Assembly: GCA_965116115.1 (NCBI GenBank)
Contig: OZ220486.1
Span: 2,914,001 to 2,978,000 of the forward strand
DNA from: JAPOXR01 sp965116115
GTDB lineage: Bacteria > Pseudomonadota > Alphaproteobacteria > Rhodobacterales > Rhodobacteraceae
DNA length: 64,000 nt
Reading direction: 5' to 3'
The first letter of the stretch is position 1. Each line of letters begins with the position of its first letter. A model generated the notes under the pieces. It was not told the origin of the DNA. It made no database searches and was given only the letters and a program-made list of their open reading frames with translations. The translations under genes were made by a program, and so were the position numbers. This document shows, in pieces, positions 26,949-36,383 of this stretch.

Positions 26949-28097
26949 ATGAAAGTTCAACTTCCGGACACAGCCGGCCAACTGCATGATTACGTGCTCG
27001 CGGGCACGCCAGTTGAGCCGTCCGTCCTTACACCCGATTCTGTACGCGTCATCTACTCGGCGGCCCATGTCGTCGCTGATCCGTTCGGGGACAACGACCC
27101 TACGGGCCCGGCAAACGTCGACTGGGACAAGACCATGGAGTTCCGCCGCTACCTGGCTGGCATGGGGATTGGCATCGCAGAAGCGATGGACACTGCGCAG
27201 CGCGGTACGGGTCTGGACTGGAAAAAGGCAATGGAACTGATCCGCCGGACCAAAAATGAGCTGCCCGATGCATTGATAGCAAATGGCTGCGGAACCGACC
27301 ATCTTGATCCATCAGAGGCCATGACTGTCGAAGATGTGCGCCGTTCCTATTTGGAACAGATCGAGGCGATCCAAAGCGTGGGGGGACGCTTGATATTGAT
27401 GGCGTCCCGGGCTCTGGCAAAGGTTGCCAAGGGTCCTGATGACTATATCTCGATTTACAGCGATATCTTGTCGGCATGTGATGAGCCGGTCATTCTGCAT
27501 TGGCTGGGCGATATGTTCGATCCCCGGTTGGCCGGATACTGGGGCAGCAGCTCGTTCGAACCGGCTCTGGAAACCGCCTTGGCAATTATTCGGGCTAATG
27601 CTCCGATGGTCGACGGGATCAAGATATCACTGCTTGATGCCGAGAAAGAAATCATCATGAGGCGGCGTCTGCCGGATGCGGTCAAAATGTATACCGGCGA
27701 CGACTTTAACTATCCCGAACTTATCCAGGGCGACGCTCAGGGATACTCTCACGCACTCTTGGGAATTTTCGATCCGCTTGCGCCTGCCGCGGCCCACGCC
27801 GTCAACAAATTAAGCGAAGGAAATGTGCTGGCTTTTCGGTCCGCGCTGGATCCGACCGTGCCCTTGGCACGTCATATATTCCGGGATCCGACCCAATATT
27901 ATAAGACCGGGGTGGTCTTTCTTGCTTGGCTGAACGGCTTCCAAGATCATTTCGTTATGCTGAACGGCGCCCAATCGGCCCGGTCGCTTCCCTACTTTGT
28001 CAATTGCTTCAAGCTGGCGGAACAATGCGGCGTTTTAAGAGATCCTGATCTCGCGATAGAGCGGATTCGGTCGTTATTGAAACTTTTCGGAATCTGA
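26949..28097 (+). CDS. DUF993 family, dihydrodipicolinate-synthase-like TIM barrel
   Basis: 382 residues from ATG 26949. The sequence resembles the DUF993 family, distantly related to the DapA/NAL class I aldolases. VDGIKISLLDAEKE places a lysine where that fold carries its Schiff base, and GCGTDHL and YTGDDFNYPELI are further conserved-looking stretches. Family members often sit in sugar or polyol catabolic loci with isomerases and Gfo/Idh proteins, so a retro-aldol step is plausible (inference). It is followed after 3 bases by the isomerase-like gene, implying a shared pathway. Confidence 0.85.
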   Translation: MKVQLPDTAGQLHDYVLAGTPVEPSVLTPDSVRVIYSAAHVVADPFGDNDPTGPANVDWDKTMEFRRYLAGMGIGIAEAMDTAQRGTGLDWKKAMELIRRTKNELPDALIANGCGTDHLDPSEAMTVEDVRRSYLEQIEAIQSVGGRLILMASRALAKVAKGPDDYISIYSDILSACDEPVILHWLGDMFDPRLAGYWGSSSFEPALETALAIIRANAPMVDGIKISLLDAEKEIIMRRRLPDAVKMYTGDDFNYPELIQGDAQGYSHALLGIFDPLAPAAAHAVNKLSEGNVLAFRSALDPTVPLARHIFRDPTQYYKTGVVFLAWLNGFQDHFVMLNGAQSARSLPYFVNCFKLAEQCGVLRDPDLAIERIRSLLKLFGI

Positions 28098-28100
28098 GCC

Positions 28101-28958
28101 ATGCGCGATTTCAGCGACGATCACTCTGCCTTAGCCCTGAACACTGCGACATTGGGCCACAATTTGGATGGACACGGCGCCGGCTGGAGTCCTGAGCGCG
28201 TCGCTCACGCATGCGCTGAACGAGGATATGGCGGCATAGTCTTTTGGCGGCGCGAAGTTCAAAACCCGGCCGCACTCGGAAAATTAACTCGATCCTTGGG
28301 AATGGAGGTCGCAGGTTTGTGCCGCTCGCCCTTCCTGACCGGCCCCCTTGCGCAATCGTCGGATCAGCAGATTATGGATGATTTCCGAGCCTCAATTGAT
28401 ATGGCAGCCGAACTCAGCACATCGGTGCTGACCATAGTAACCGGCGGTCCTGAAGCGGGCACCGCGGGGGTTTCGGAAAGCCAGAAAATTGTTGCGGACC
28501 GTGTGGGCCGGGCCGCCCCATATGCGTCGAACCGCGGCGTCAATCTCGCTCTCGAACCCTTGAATCCCGCTTATGGAGGAAACCGAACCTGCATAATGAC
28601 AGCGGCGGACGCATTGAACGTCTGCGATATGGTCAAGGCGCCAAACGTTGGCGTCGCAATAGATGTTTACCATGTTTGGTGGGACACGACTTTAGCCGAC
28701 ACTCTGAAAAAAAGGGGTAAGGGGCGTATTCACGGATTTCACTTGTGCGACTGGTTGGCGGATACTTCTGATATGCTGCTTGATCGGGGAATGATGGGAG
28801 ATGGCGTCGCCGACACACGCCAACTGCGGTCTGCCGTCGAAAACGCCGGCTATGAGGGTTTCTGCGAAGTGGAAATTTTCTCAAGCGGTAATTGGTGGAA
28901 ACGCGAACCGGCAGAAGTTCTGGACATCATCGTAGAGCGGTTCAAACGGTGCTGCTGA
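28101..28958 (+). CDS. Sugar phosphate isomerase/epimerase-like TIM barrel
   Basis: 285-residue AP-endonuclease-2/xylose-isomerase-like barrel. Metal-binding pattern residues appear in NLALEPLNPAYGG (Glu), VGVAIDVYHVWWD (Asp/His), GFHLCDWL (His/Asp) and GFCEVEIFS (Glu). The family includes hydroxypyruvate isomerase, inosose dehydratase and epimerases; specificity cannot be decided. Last gene of the acyl-CoA dehydrogenase operon and only 3 bases after the DUF993 gene. Confidence 0.88.
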   Translation: MRDFSDDHSALALNTATLGHNLDGHGAGWSPERVAHACAERGYGGIVFWRREVQNPAALGKLTRSLGMEVAGLCRSPFLTGPLAQSSDQQIMDDFRASIDMAAELSTSVLTIVTGGPEAGTAGVSESQKIVADRVGRAAPYASNRGVNLALEPLNPAYGGNRTCIMTAADALNVCDMVKAPNVGVAIDVYHVWWDTTLADTLKKRGKGRIHGFHLCDWLADTSDMLLDRGMMGDGVADTRQLRSAVENAGYEGFCEVEIFSSGNWWKREPAEVLDIIVERFKRCC

Positions 28959-29364
28959 AACGACAGTGCAGTCAAAGAACATGAGCTGCGGAAGATCCTT
29001 GGTGTCGAAGCGGGACTTTATTTACCGCCGATTCTGTTAATTATTTTATGTCATTTATGAAACAGCTCATTTCAGTGCGGAAAAGCGGTTTTTGAGAATG
29101 TCCCACTTGGTGTTGAGCTTTGATATGGGCAGTGTTGTCCGTTAGAGATTGTGCGGCTTCCTTCAAACGGCGCATGGATTCCCAAAGCTCTCCGCCACCG
29201 TGTCATGCACCTCTTCGAAAAGCGCATTAACACTCCGAGCTTTTGCTGACTCAAATCCAGCACCTGCGCCGATATCCCCTTGTTCCTTGTGAGAAAGCAT
29301 TCAGCCTTTCGGGAAGATGCGTCTCAAATGCGCGATTCCGTCTTCGGCATTCAGGACAAACCGC
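28959..29364. mobile_element. Scrambled IS256 scraps in an intergenic region
   Basis: About 29094-29135 matches the left end of the IS256 copy at 44.7 kb (ATGTCCCACTTGGTGTTGA). Just beyond it, on the opposite strand (about 29250 down to 29150), codons read NALFEEVHDTVAESFGNPC, matching the transposase N-terminus NALVEEAYEDVTESFEKFC. The two pieces are in incompatible orientation, so the relic has been rearranged. No gene is otherwise supported here. Confidence 0.6.
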
Positions 29365-30948
29365 TCACCCGGCGGACTCCAAGTTCAGTCCGAACGGAGC
29401 CGGATCAAACAAAGCGGCATCCATAAATTTGAGATTCCCGGCAACGACAAGTCCAGTCTCGGAACGATCCAGTATGTCGCGCTGAAGGTCGATACCAGGT
29501 GCGATTTCAATAATGACCAACCCTTGATTCGTCAATTCGATTACGCAGCGTTCGGTAATGTAAATGATGTTTTGTCCCTGTCGCAGGGCGCGTTGTCCTG
29601 AGAAAGAAACTTGATCAACTTCATCGACAAACTTGGCCACTTTCCCTTCTTTAAGGATTCTCAGACAACCGCTGTCAACAGCCATTTCGGCGCCGGCATT
29701 GAAATTACCCGAAAAAACGATTTTTCTCGCCCGTGCGGTAATATCAACGAACCCTCCGGCGCCTGCTGTCCGGTGGGGAACTGATGGAAGTCTCGACACG
29801 TTTACGGATCCGTGTCGATCAACCTCGAGAAATGACAGCAGCGACGCATCAAATCCGCCCGCCTGGAAATAACAGAACTGGTGCGGTGACGGAACAAAAG
29901 CCTCTGCGTTTGCCGAGCAACCGAACTTAAAATCAAGCAAGGGGATGCCGCCGACGGCGCCTTGCTCAATCATCCATGTGACACTGGAATGCAAACCTTC
30001 TTCCACAAGAATTCGCGGGACATTCGCGGAAACTCCAAAACCAATGTTCACGGCCCAGCCCGATTTCAGCTCTTGGGCAACGCGGCGCGCGATTACTTTA
30101 CCAACGTTGAACTCCATACGGCGGAAACTTTCCAAAGGACGCGTCAGCTCCCCCGATATTGCCGGATCATATTCCGTTTGTGTCGTCTGCAGCTGATCCG
30201 GGGCCTCGACGATTACGTCGACAAAGATTCCCGGGACGTGAACGTCATGAGGTCTGATGGACCCTGGAGCGGCAATTCTCTTGGCCTGGGCAATCACGGT
30301 ACCGCCATTGTTGCGGGCGGCCAGCGCCATTTCCATGGCGCCTAAGTAGGCGCCTTCGTGTTCGAAGCTCAAATTTCCATTCTTATCCGCAGTAGTCGCT
30401 CGAACAATTGCGACATCAGGCGCCATTGATTTAAAATATAACCATTCTTCGCCCTCAAACTTCACCCTTTTGACGATCGGTTCGGCACGCGCGGCATTGT
30501 TCATCGCACAGCCTTCAATGTCAGGGTCAACAAATGTGTCCATTCCGACCTTGGTAAGAACGCCGGGTCGTTTAGCAGCCGCTTCCCTAAGCATGTCGAA
30601 TATGATTCCAGAAGGAACGTTGTAAGCGCGGATCATCTCTCCAGAGATCATTTTCCAGATTTCAGGAGGATCAGCCTGGCTCGGACCAGATGGATAGGAA
30701 CCCCCAATGATGCGACTTAGCAGCCCGGGAATGGCGATATGGTCAACACCTCTGGTGCCGAACATATCTCCGGCCGCAATAGGGTGTATTGCGGTCAATT
30801 CGCGTGGAGCCTGTTCTTCTTTAAATCTCTGCCCAATTCCCGCAAGGACGGCATCGGGGCAGCACAATCCACTGGACGCGTTTACAGCTATGATTGCTTG
30901 GCCGGGAATCAAATTCGCCGCTTCACGAGCTGTCATTGTCTTTTTCAT
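29365..30948 (-). CDS. Acyl-CoA:acetate/3-oxoacid CoA-transferase, family I
   Basis: 527-residue fused CoA transferase of the YdiF/propionate CoA-transferase type, with N-terminal alpha-like and C-terminal beta-like halves. The catalytic glutamate is E328 in MIEQGAVGGIPL. GGFVDITARARKIVFSGNF and GIDLQRDILDRS are typical beta-half segments. It would activate an organic acid by CoA transfer, feeding the acyl-CoA dehydrogenase and hydratase encoded nearby (inference). It is divergent from the aldo/keto reductase at 31092; operator-like site 3 lies between them. Confidence 0.92.
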   Translation of the reverse strand: MKKTMTAREAANLIPGQAIIAVNASSGLCCPDAVLAGIGQRFKEEQAPRELTAIHPIAAGDMFGTRGVDHIAIPGLLSRIIGGSYPSGPSQADPPEIWKMISGEMIRAYNVPSGIIFDMLREAAAKRPGVLTKVGMDTFVDPDIEGCAMNNAARAEPIVKRVKFEGEEWLYFKSMAPDVAIVRATTADKNGNLSFEHEGAYLGAMEMALAARNNGGTVIAQAKRIAAPGSIRPHDVHVPGIFVDVIVEAPDQLQTTQTEYDPAISGELTRPLESFRRMEFNVGKVIARRVAQELKSGWAVNIGFGVSANVPRILVEEGLHSSVTWMIEQGAVGGIPLLDFKFGCSANAEAFVPSPHQFCYFQAGGFDASLLSFLEVDRHGSVNVSRLPSVPHRTAGAGGFVDITARARKIVFSGNFNAGAEMAVDSGCLRILKEGKVAKFVDEVDQVSFSGQRALRQGQNIIYITERCVIELTNQGLVIIEIAPGIDLQRDILDRSETGLVVAGNLKFMDAALFDPAPFGLNLESAG

Positions 30949-31048
30949 AGGCTCCTCGCAAAAGTAGCTGACCGATTATGGGGTCATGGCGGCGGCAGGC
31001 CATTAAATCAAGCATTCGGTCGTCATATATCGGTTGACGAATCATTAA

Positions 31049-31064
31049 GTAACCATTAGGTTAC
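31049..31064. promoter_or_regulatory. Palindromic operator-like site 3
   Basis: GTAACCATTAGGTTAC, a perfect six-base inverted repeat around a four-base centre. It lies 27 bases before the aldo/keto reductase GTG and about 100 bases before the divergent CoA-transferase start. It is the most symmetrical of the sites found in this cluster. Confidence 0.65.
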
Positions 31065-31091
31065 CATAAAGCATTGAACAGGAGATTGAAA

Positions 31092-31910
31092 GTGAACATT
31101 TACTTCCAGAACACCAACGAACGCTCATTTGGAACGTTTCCTCTTAAGGGAAGCCAGTTGCGGACATCCATAGAAGCGGCAGCGAATGCAGGCTACCGCT
31201 CGTTTGATACCGCGCAGATGTACGAGAATGAAGCCGATACCGGCGCCGCTCTTTCCGGACTGGGTCTGCCGCGTGAAGCTATATGCGTGACAACAAAAGT
31301 TCATCCGGATAATTTCGGAGATTCGGCGTTCCTGCCGTCCGTCGAAGAAAGCCTGAAAAGGTTGAAGCTGGATTATGTCGATGTGCTGTTGTTGCATTGG
31401 CCGCCAATCGGCGGGGACATCGCACCCTCTCTGAGGCTGTTGCGGCAAGCTTGGGAAAAGGGGCTTACGCGCAATATCGGTGTATCCAACTACACTGCTC
31501 AAATGATGCGTGATGCCGTCAAAATTGTTGACGCGCCTCTCGTGACCAATCAGGTGGAATTTCATCCACTTCTAAACCAGGATGTTCTTCTATCCGCCGC
31601 CAATGAAACTGGAATCGCCCTGTCATCCTACTGTTCAGTTGCCCGCGGCGAGGTGTTTAAACATATGATTTTCAGCGAAATCGGAAAAACCTACGGCAAA
31701 TCGGCTGCGCAAGTCGTATTGCGTTGGATATTGCAGAAAGGTGTGCCTATCAACACCATGTCGACCAAGGCAGCGAACATTGAGGCAAATTTCAACGTTA
31801 TGGAATTCACACTTTCCAGCCGTGACATGTCTCGAATCGATGAAATGACGAAAACCGGCTATAGGATAGTCACTGAAGAACTTGTGCCTTGGGCACCGGA
31901 TTGGGATTAG
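31092..31910 (+). CDS. Aldo/keto reductase, 2,5-diketogluconate reductase-like
   Basis: 272-residue aldo/keto reductase. The catalytic tetrad is visible: Asp and Tyr in YRSFDTAQMYENEADTG, Lys in VTTKVHPDNF and His in LLLHWPPIGG. The cofactor-region motif is GKSAAQVVLRWILQKG. GTG 31092 is chosen because AGGAGA sits seven bases upstream; an upstream TTG in frame lacks one. It differs from the reductase at 23.9 kb and belongs to the smaller DkgA/B-like branch. Downstream, an IS5 relic begins within 10 bp. Confidence 0.88.
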   Translation: MNIYFQNTNERSFGTFPLKGSQLRTSIEAAANAGYRSFDTAQMYENEADTGAALSGLGLPREAICVTTKVHPDNFGDSAFLPSVEESLKRLKLDYVDVLLLHWPPIGGDIAPSLRLLRQAWEKGLTRNIGVSNYTAQMMRDAVKIVDAPLVTNQVEFHPLLNQDVLLSAANETGIALSSYCSVARGEVFKHMIFSEIGKTYGKSAAQVVLRWILQKGVPINTMSTKAANIEANFNVMEFTLSSRDMSRIDEMTKTGYRIVTEELVPWAPDWD

Positions 31911-32739
31911 AATTCGCTGACAATCGCTTGGCTGCGATCAAAGCGGAAACCAGATAGAATGCCGTAGCGAAGCCGGCGGCCGGCTGTCAATATCCTGAAG
32001 GACAGACCCTCCGTAAGCCGCGGCGCGTCCCGGCAAGATCATGCGCCTGACCGGGAAGGACTGCGAACCGCGCCAAGTGACCGAGTATGTCCGTGACCGC
32101 GACGGTTTTGCCGGTCGGACCGCCCCGGGAAAGCCTGCCCCGCCGGCAGCCGCCCTTTTCCGCCCCGAAGCTTCTGGATACGCCAGCGCGATAAAACGGT
32201 CAATTAATACGTGCTTGAAGTCAACGCCTTGGACAAAACATTGGACTCAGGTTCGGAAACACCCGAAAGAGACCAGCGGCGGAACCGTTTGCACATGCTG
32301 TGTCGCTTGCCGAAACGCGGTGGCAGGCTGCGCTGAAGCACCGTCTCAAGGGAAAGCCGGTCATCCGCCGCCGCGGCCTGCCTATTACACACAAGTTCTG
32401 TCTTGACAAAGATGTCGCCGCCGACCAGCGTCTCAAACAGACGCCTGACAACTTGGACCATGCGGTGCTGATCATGGCGATCATGGGCGGCTGTCTGAAC
32501 CGCCGCAGCGACCTGCCGCCCGGATGCCGGATCATCCGGCGGGGCTGCACGAATCCAGCCTGCCGGACTCAAAATTACGAGCGCCTGCTGAGACTGGACC
32601 GCGCTGGCCTGCTGTATCACCGGCGGCGTCAAGACAAACTCATATGAATCAAACCAAGGATAATTCCATAAGGAGTTGTCCACAGGGGTTGCTCGGCGCG
32701 AGGTTGCAGCAAACTTTTATTTCACCGCTCATCCGCAGC

Positions 32740-32945
32740 CGTGCTATCCTGTCGCGGGTTCCCCTTGCCGGCCGCAGCCGGCAAGGGGAAGCGGGGGCGA
32801 ATGTCCCCGCTGAGCCGGGTCGGGCCGATGACAAACAGGGTTAAAAGAACCGTACACAAGCATGGCCGGCCCGGCTTTCCCGGTCCCTCGCGTCCTGAAC
32901 AGCTGCCTGGATCAAGATCCGAATAACCATGAGAATAGGAGCACA
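32740..32945 (+). ncRNA. Structured leader upstream of IS110 gene, candidate bridge RNA
   Basis: A perfect 12-bp stem with a four-base loop (32761-32772 with 32777-32788), extendable by two A-T pairs, is followed at once by a second stem (GCGGGG 32791-32796 with CCCCGC 32805-32810). They lie in the non-coding stretch directly upstream of the IS110-family transposase. In IS110-group elements the bridge RNA is encoded in this position. The assignment is positional and structural only; guide loops were not matched to target or donor. Confidence 0.4.
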
Positions 32946-32950
32946 GGGAC

Positions 32951-33958
32951 ATGACGAAAATATGCGCAGGCTCAGCTATAAGCAAGGAAATGATCGATGT
33001 GTACGCCGCCGGCGTCGACCGCCGGTTCAAAAACGACCGTCCGGGTTTCCGTGCGATCGACGGGTTTCTGAGAAAACACGCGGTGCGGCGGGTCGCTGTC
33101 GAAGCGACCGGACGGCTGCGCCGGGCGGTTCATCAGTCGCTGCACGACCGAGGTTACGAAGTCTGCGTGGTCAACCCCCGCCAGGCGCGGCGCTTCGCCG
33201 AAGCGACCGGTCAGCCAGCGAAGACCGACAAGACGGATGCGAGGATGCTCGCCGCTTTCGCGGCGGCTTTCGCCGATCTCCCGGCGACCGAGCCGAAATC
33301 CGCGTTTCTTGACGGTCTCAATGACCTCATGGTCGCCCGTGCGCAAGCGGTTGAGATCATTAAGACAATGCGTCAGTGCCGCGATGAGATCCGGAAGGCG
33401 TCAGCGAAGAAGCCCATGGATAAAATCATCAAAGCCGCCGAGCGGCAGAGGGAAGCTCTCGAAGCTGAGATCGAGAAGCATATCAAGAGCGATCCCGGTC
33501 AGGCCCGCGCTTACCGCATCCTGATGTCCGTTCCCGGCATCGGACCGGTCACGGCCGCCGCTCTGCTCGGCTGGCTGCCGGAACTCGGGCAGCTCGACAG
33601 CCGGCAGGCCGCGGCTCTCGCCGGAACCGCGCCGTTCGCCCGCGACAGCGGCGCGAAGAAAGGCGTCCGGCGCATCCGCGGCGGACGCTTCCGCCCGAGG
33701 CGGGCCCTCTGCATGGCGGCTTTGACGGCTGTGCGGTTCAATAAAGATATGTCCGCATTCTATGACCGGCTCACCGGGCGGGGGAAATGTCATAAGGTCG
33801 CCCTTGTCGCCGTCATGCGTAAGCCGGCGGTCCTGGCGAACACGCTGCTGCGCGAGCGGCGCGTCTGGGAAAAACACGCCCCGTCCGCGTCCGCACGGCC
33901 GAGCTGCCCTCCGGAGCGGCCGATTCGACGGCCCGCGGCGGCGGCGCCGGCCTCCTGA
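32951..33958 (+). CDS. IS110-family transposase with first catalytic Asp replaced
   Basis: 335 residues of the DEDD/RuvC-like plus Ser-type recombinase family. The second and later acidic residues are present: Glu in VAVEATGRLRR and two Asp in AKTDKTDARMLAAF. The C-terminal transposase_20 region has LMSVPGIGPVTAAALLGWLP, and the serine motif is ARDSGAKKGVRRIRGGR. The N-terminal motif is GSAISKEMIDV, where the family has GxDxxK; the aligned residue is Ala9, not Asp. The frame is otherwise intact. Activity is therefore doubtful unless the alignment is offset. It lies inside the IS4 insertion. Confidence 0.85.
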   Translation: MTKICAGSAISKEMIDVYAAGVDRRFKNDRPGFRAIDGFLRKHAVRRVAVEATGRLRRAVHQSLHDRGYEVCVVNPRQARRFAEATGQPAKTDKTDARMLAAFAAAFADLPATEPKSAFLDGLNDLMVARAQAVEIIKTMRQCRDEIRKASAKKPMDKIIKAAERQREALEAEIEKHIKSDPGQARAYRILMSVPGIGPVTAAALLGWLPELGQLDSRQAAALAGTAPFARDSGAKKGVRRIRGGRFRPRRALCMAALTAVRFNKDMSAFYDRLTGRGKCHKVALVAVMRKPAVLANTLLRERRVWEKHAPSASARPSCPPERPIRRPAAAAPAS

Positions 33959-34398
33959 ACGGGCGGAGCTTCTGTGGAAAAAATGTGCAAAAGCTGTGGG
34001 AAAAAGGAAACAAGGGCTGAATTTCCCCCCGAAACGCCCTTGAAACCGAACATGGATGCTTGTGTGTAATAGGCAGGCCGCGGCAGTGCCGGAGGCGGTC
34101 GTTTTCTGGGAAGAAGCGGCTCAGTCCGCTGTTGCGCCGCATCAACCGGCATGGTTCTTTCAACAGTCATCCGTCTCACTGCCCGCTCTGCCTGTGGCAG
34201 CCGGTCCGGCGTTAATTGAAGCGCAACCCTGTTTGCCGACAGAGACTGAGGAAGATTCTGTGATTTGGGCTGTAAGCGAGTAGGAAGCTGAAACGGCGGT
34301 CAACAGCGCAAAACCGGATTTCAACAAGAATTGCCGATTTACAACAAACGGGCGACTCACTGATTTCTCCCTTAGGTGGAGAGGTGACACGACATCTC

Positions 34399-36000
34399 TT
34401 ACTGATCTCCGCGAATCAGATCAGACGCCTTTTCCGCCAGCATGATGGTTGCCGCATTGGTATTTGAGCCGATCAGGCTTGGCATGGCGGAACTGTCGCA
34501 GACTCTCAGCCCCTCGATTCCATAAACGCGCAGTTGAGGATCGACCACAGACATCTCGTCGACACCCATCTTGCATGTGCAAGTGGGGTGATAGGATGTC
34601 CTCCCGAATTGGCGGGCATAGTTTTCAAAGTCTGCCTGGGTTTTGACGTTGCCGTCGGGATACCGGATTTCGCGTATATGCTGCCGCAGACTCTTTTGCT
34701 GAAATATTTCCACACTGATCTTTACGCCTTCGACCGACGTTTTCAGATCGTCGGGATGGCCGAGGAAATTCGGATCCACAACAGGCGCGTCATCGACCCG
34801 ATCGGAACGCAGCTTTACCGCGCCTCTCGCTTTCGGGCGCAAAGTATAGGAATTGAGTGTTATGCCGGAACTGCCTTTGGGAACGCTCGGCACGCCCGCT
34901 TCAGCGCCGGCGCCGGCAAGAAAATGAAACTGCAAATCAGGATAAGGCGCTGATTCGTCAGCATACCAAAACATCCCGCCTTCGACGACATTGGATGTGA
35001 CCGGTCCGGTTCCAAACAGGTAATACTGCACCCCTGCCCAAAGGGCCCGATGCGGTTTGTTATATTTGTCAAGGCTGTAGTGCCCCTTTAGCTCCGCAAC
35101 GATATCGATACCGAAATGATCGTTTAAGTTCTCGCCGACACCCGGCAGATCTTGAATCACTTCGACAGCATGCTCGCGCAAATGGGTCGCAGGTCCAATT
35201 CCTGACAGCATCATGAGCTTCGGGGTTCCGATGGCACCTGCAGTCAGGATGACTTCCCGCTCTGCAGCCGCAGTTCTCGGGTTGCCCCGTTGAATATACT
35301 CGACGCCGGTTGCGCGGTTCCCACGGACCAGTATCCGGTTCGCTTGGCAATTGTGCTCAACGGTAAGGTTTGGCCTGCTTTGAGCCGGCCTCAGATAGCC
35401 CACAGCGGCAGAACACCGTTTGCCGTTCTTTATTGTAGCCTGATATACGCCCGCCCCCTCTTGTGACGGACCGTTGAAATCCGCGTTATACGGAACTCCA
35501 AGCTCTTGGCAGGATTGAACAAATGCCTGCGTCATGGGCTGAGGATCAGATAGGTTCGAGACGCCTAGCGGACCTTCTGAACCGTGCCAGTCGCCTGACA
35601 GAATGGTGTTGCCTTCAGAACGAAGAAAATACTTCTTTATTTCATCAAACGACCAGCCTTCGCATCCCTCTTCGTTAGCCCACCGGTCATAGTCGGCGGA
35701 ATTGCCCCGCGTGAATATCTCGGCATTAATAGAGCTTCCTCCGCCTATGACGCGCGCCTGAGCATAGGGAATTTCCCTGTTATTCGCGTTTTTCTGCGGC
35801 GCCGTTGAATATCCCCAAGTGTGCGGGCCTTCGGTCATCTTCGCAAAGCCAACCGGCATATGAATCAGAGGATGGCTGTCGTTTCCGCCTGCCTCCAATA
35901 ACAGCACCCGGACATCGCAATCCTCTGACAACCGCGCAGCCAACACACATCCTGCAGAACCGCCCCCGACGATCACATAGTCAAATTCGTTTGCCGCCAT
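34399..36000 (-). CDS. GMC-family FAD oxidoreductase (choline dehydrogenase-like)
   Basis: 533 residues from ATG 36000. The N-terminal FAD-binding Rossmann motif is YVIVGGGSAGCVLAARLSED followed by LLLEAGG. GGGSSINAEIFTRGNSADYD and ILTAGAIGTPKLMMLSGIGP are GMC signatures 1 and 2. The C-terminal YHPTCTCKMG and SLIGSNTNAATIMLAEKASD contain the active-site His/Asn region. It oxidises an alcohol group of an unknown substrate. TTG 36012 is an alternative start, but GGGTGG precedes the ATG. Together with the ADH and cupin it probably acts on the importer's substrate. Confidence 0.92.
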   Translation of the reverse strand: MAANEFDYVIVGGGSAGCVLAARLSEDCDVRVLLLEAGGNDSHPLIHMPVGFAKMTEGPHTWGYSTAPQKNANNREIPYAQARVIGGGSSINAEIFTRGNSADYDRWANEEGCEGWSFDEIKKYFLRSEGNTILSGDWHGSEGPLGVSNLSDPQPMTQAFVQSCQELGVPYNADFNGPSQEGAGVYQATIKNGKRCSAAVGYLRPAQSRPNLTVEHNCQANRILVRGNRATGVEYIQRGNPRTAAAEREVILTAGAIGTPKLMMLSGIGPATHLREHAVEVIQDLPGVGENLNDHFGIDIVAELKGHYSLDKYNKPHRALWAGVQYYLFGTGPVTSNVVEGGMFWYADESAPYPDLQFHFLAGAGAEAGVPSVPKGSSGITLNSYTLRPKARGAVKLRSDRVDDAPVVDPNFLGHPDDLKTSVEGVKISVEIFQQKSLRQHIREIRYPDGNVKTQADFENYARQFGRTSYHPTCTCKMGVDEMSVVDPQLRVYGIEGLRVCDSSAMPSLIGSNTNAATIMLAEKASDLIRGDQ

Positions 36001-36383
36001 CAGTCCACCCAATGCAACCGCCTGCCAATGTCAACGTGAATTGATTTTGCCTGCATGTACGCCTCCACATCCCACATGCCCGATTCTTGTTCCTAACCGG
36101 ATCGTTTGAAACTCCCGATTATGCGATTCCGATCAACAGGCTGGTATTGCACTCACCCAGAGCCGGCCTGTCTGCGCTTTGAGTGAGATGGTCAGAGCCT
36201 TGTTCAAATCATCTCCAGAACGGCGAGGCGTTATGGTGGCTGAAGACCCTGTTCGGGCGAGAATCGTTCGAACAAATCACGATTGCCTGCGGGAACAAAG
36301 CCCCCATTCGGATAAAATCCGAATTCCCTTGGTCCGGCAGGAGACGAATGGTCGTCGGCGACTGGGCCATCGTGGTTTCTCTT
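36001..36383. other. Gap upstream of the GMC gene with a weak operator-like site
   Basis: No gene supported. CTAACCGGATCGTTTG at 36093-36108 is a degenerate match to the cluster palindrome (TAACC-N4-cGTTt), 93 bases before the GMC start. The gap suggests that the GMC gene has its own promoter rather than relying on the cupin gene upstream. Confidence 0.4.

Larger units (their letters stand above)
32378..34076 (+). mobile_element. IS4-family (IS50-group-like) element inserted into IS5, itself holding an IS110
   Basis: The insertion begins CTGCCTATTACACACAAG (32378-32395) and ends with its exact reverse complement (34059-34076). The end resembles Tn5/IS50 outer ends (CTG-CT-TTATACACAAG pattern). 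GCCGCGGC flanks both sides (32370-32377, 34077-34084) as an 8-bp target duplication. Just inside the left end, plus-strand codons 32400-32647 read as the C-terminal part of an IS4-type transposase (NLDHAVLIMAIMGGCLNRRS, then DLPPGCRIIRRGCT). The N-terminal part is deleted. An IS110-family gene occupies the right half. Confidence 0.8.
31914..34260 (-). mobile_element. Decayed IS5 copy split by a nested insertion
   Basis: C-terminal half at about 31914-32377 and N-terminal half at about 34077-34260, both minus strand. Reading across the joined halves restores the N-terminal order seen in the 8.3-9.2 kb copy: QQRTEPLLPRK, then DDRLSLETVLQ, then LPPRFGKRHSMCKRF. Both outer ends resemble IS5 termini (GCTGACAATCGCTTGGCTGC at the left; the IS5 right-end GAAGCGCAACCCTGTTTG at about 34220). 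Frameshifts make the transposase non-functional. Confidence 0.8.
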
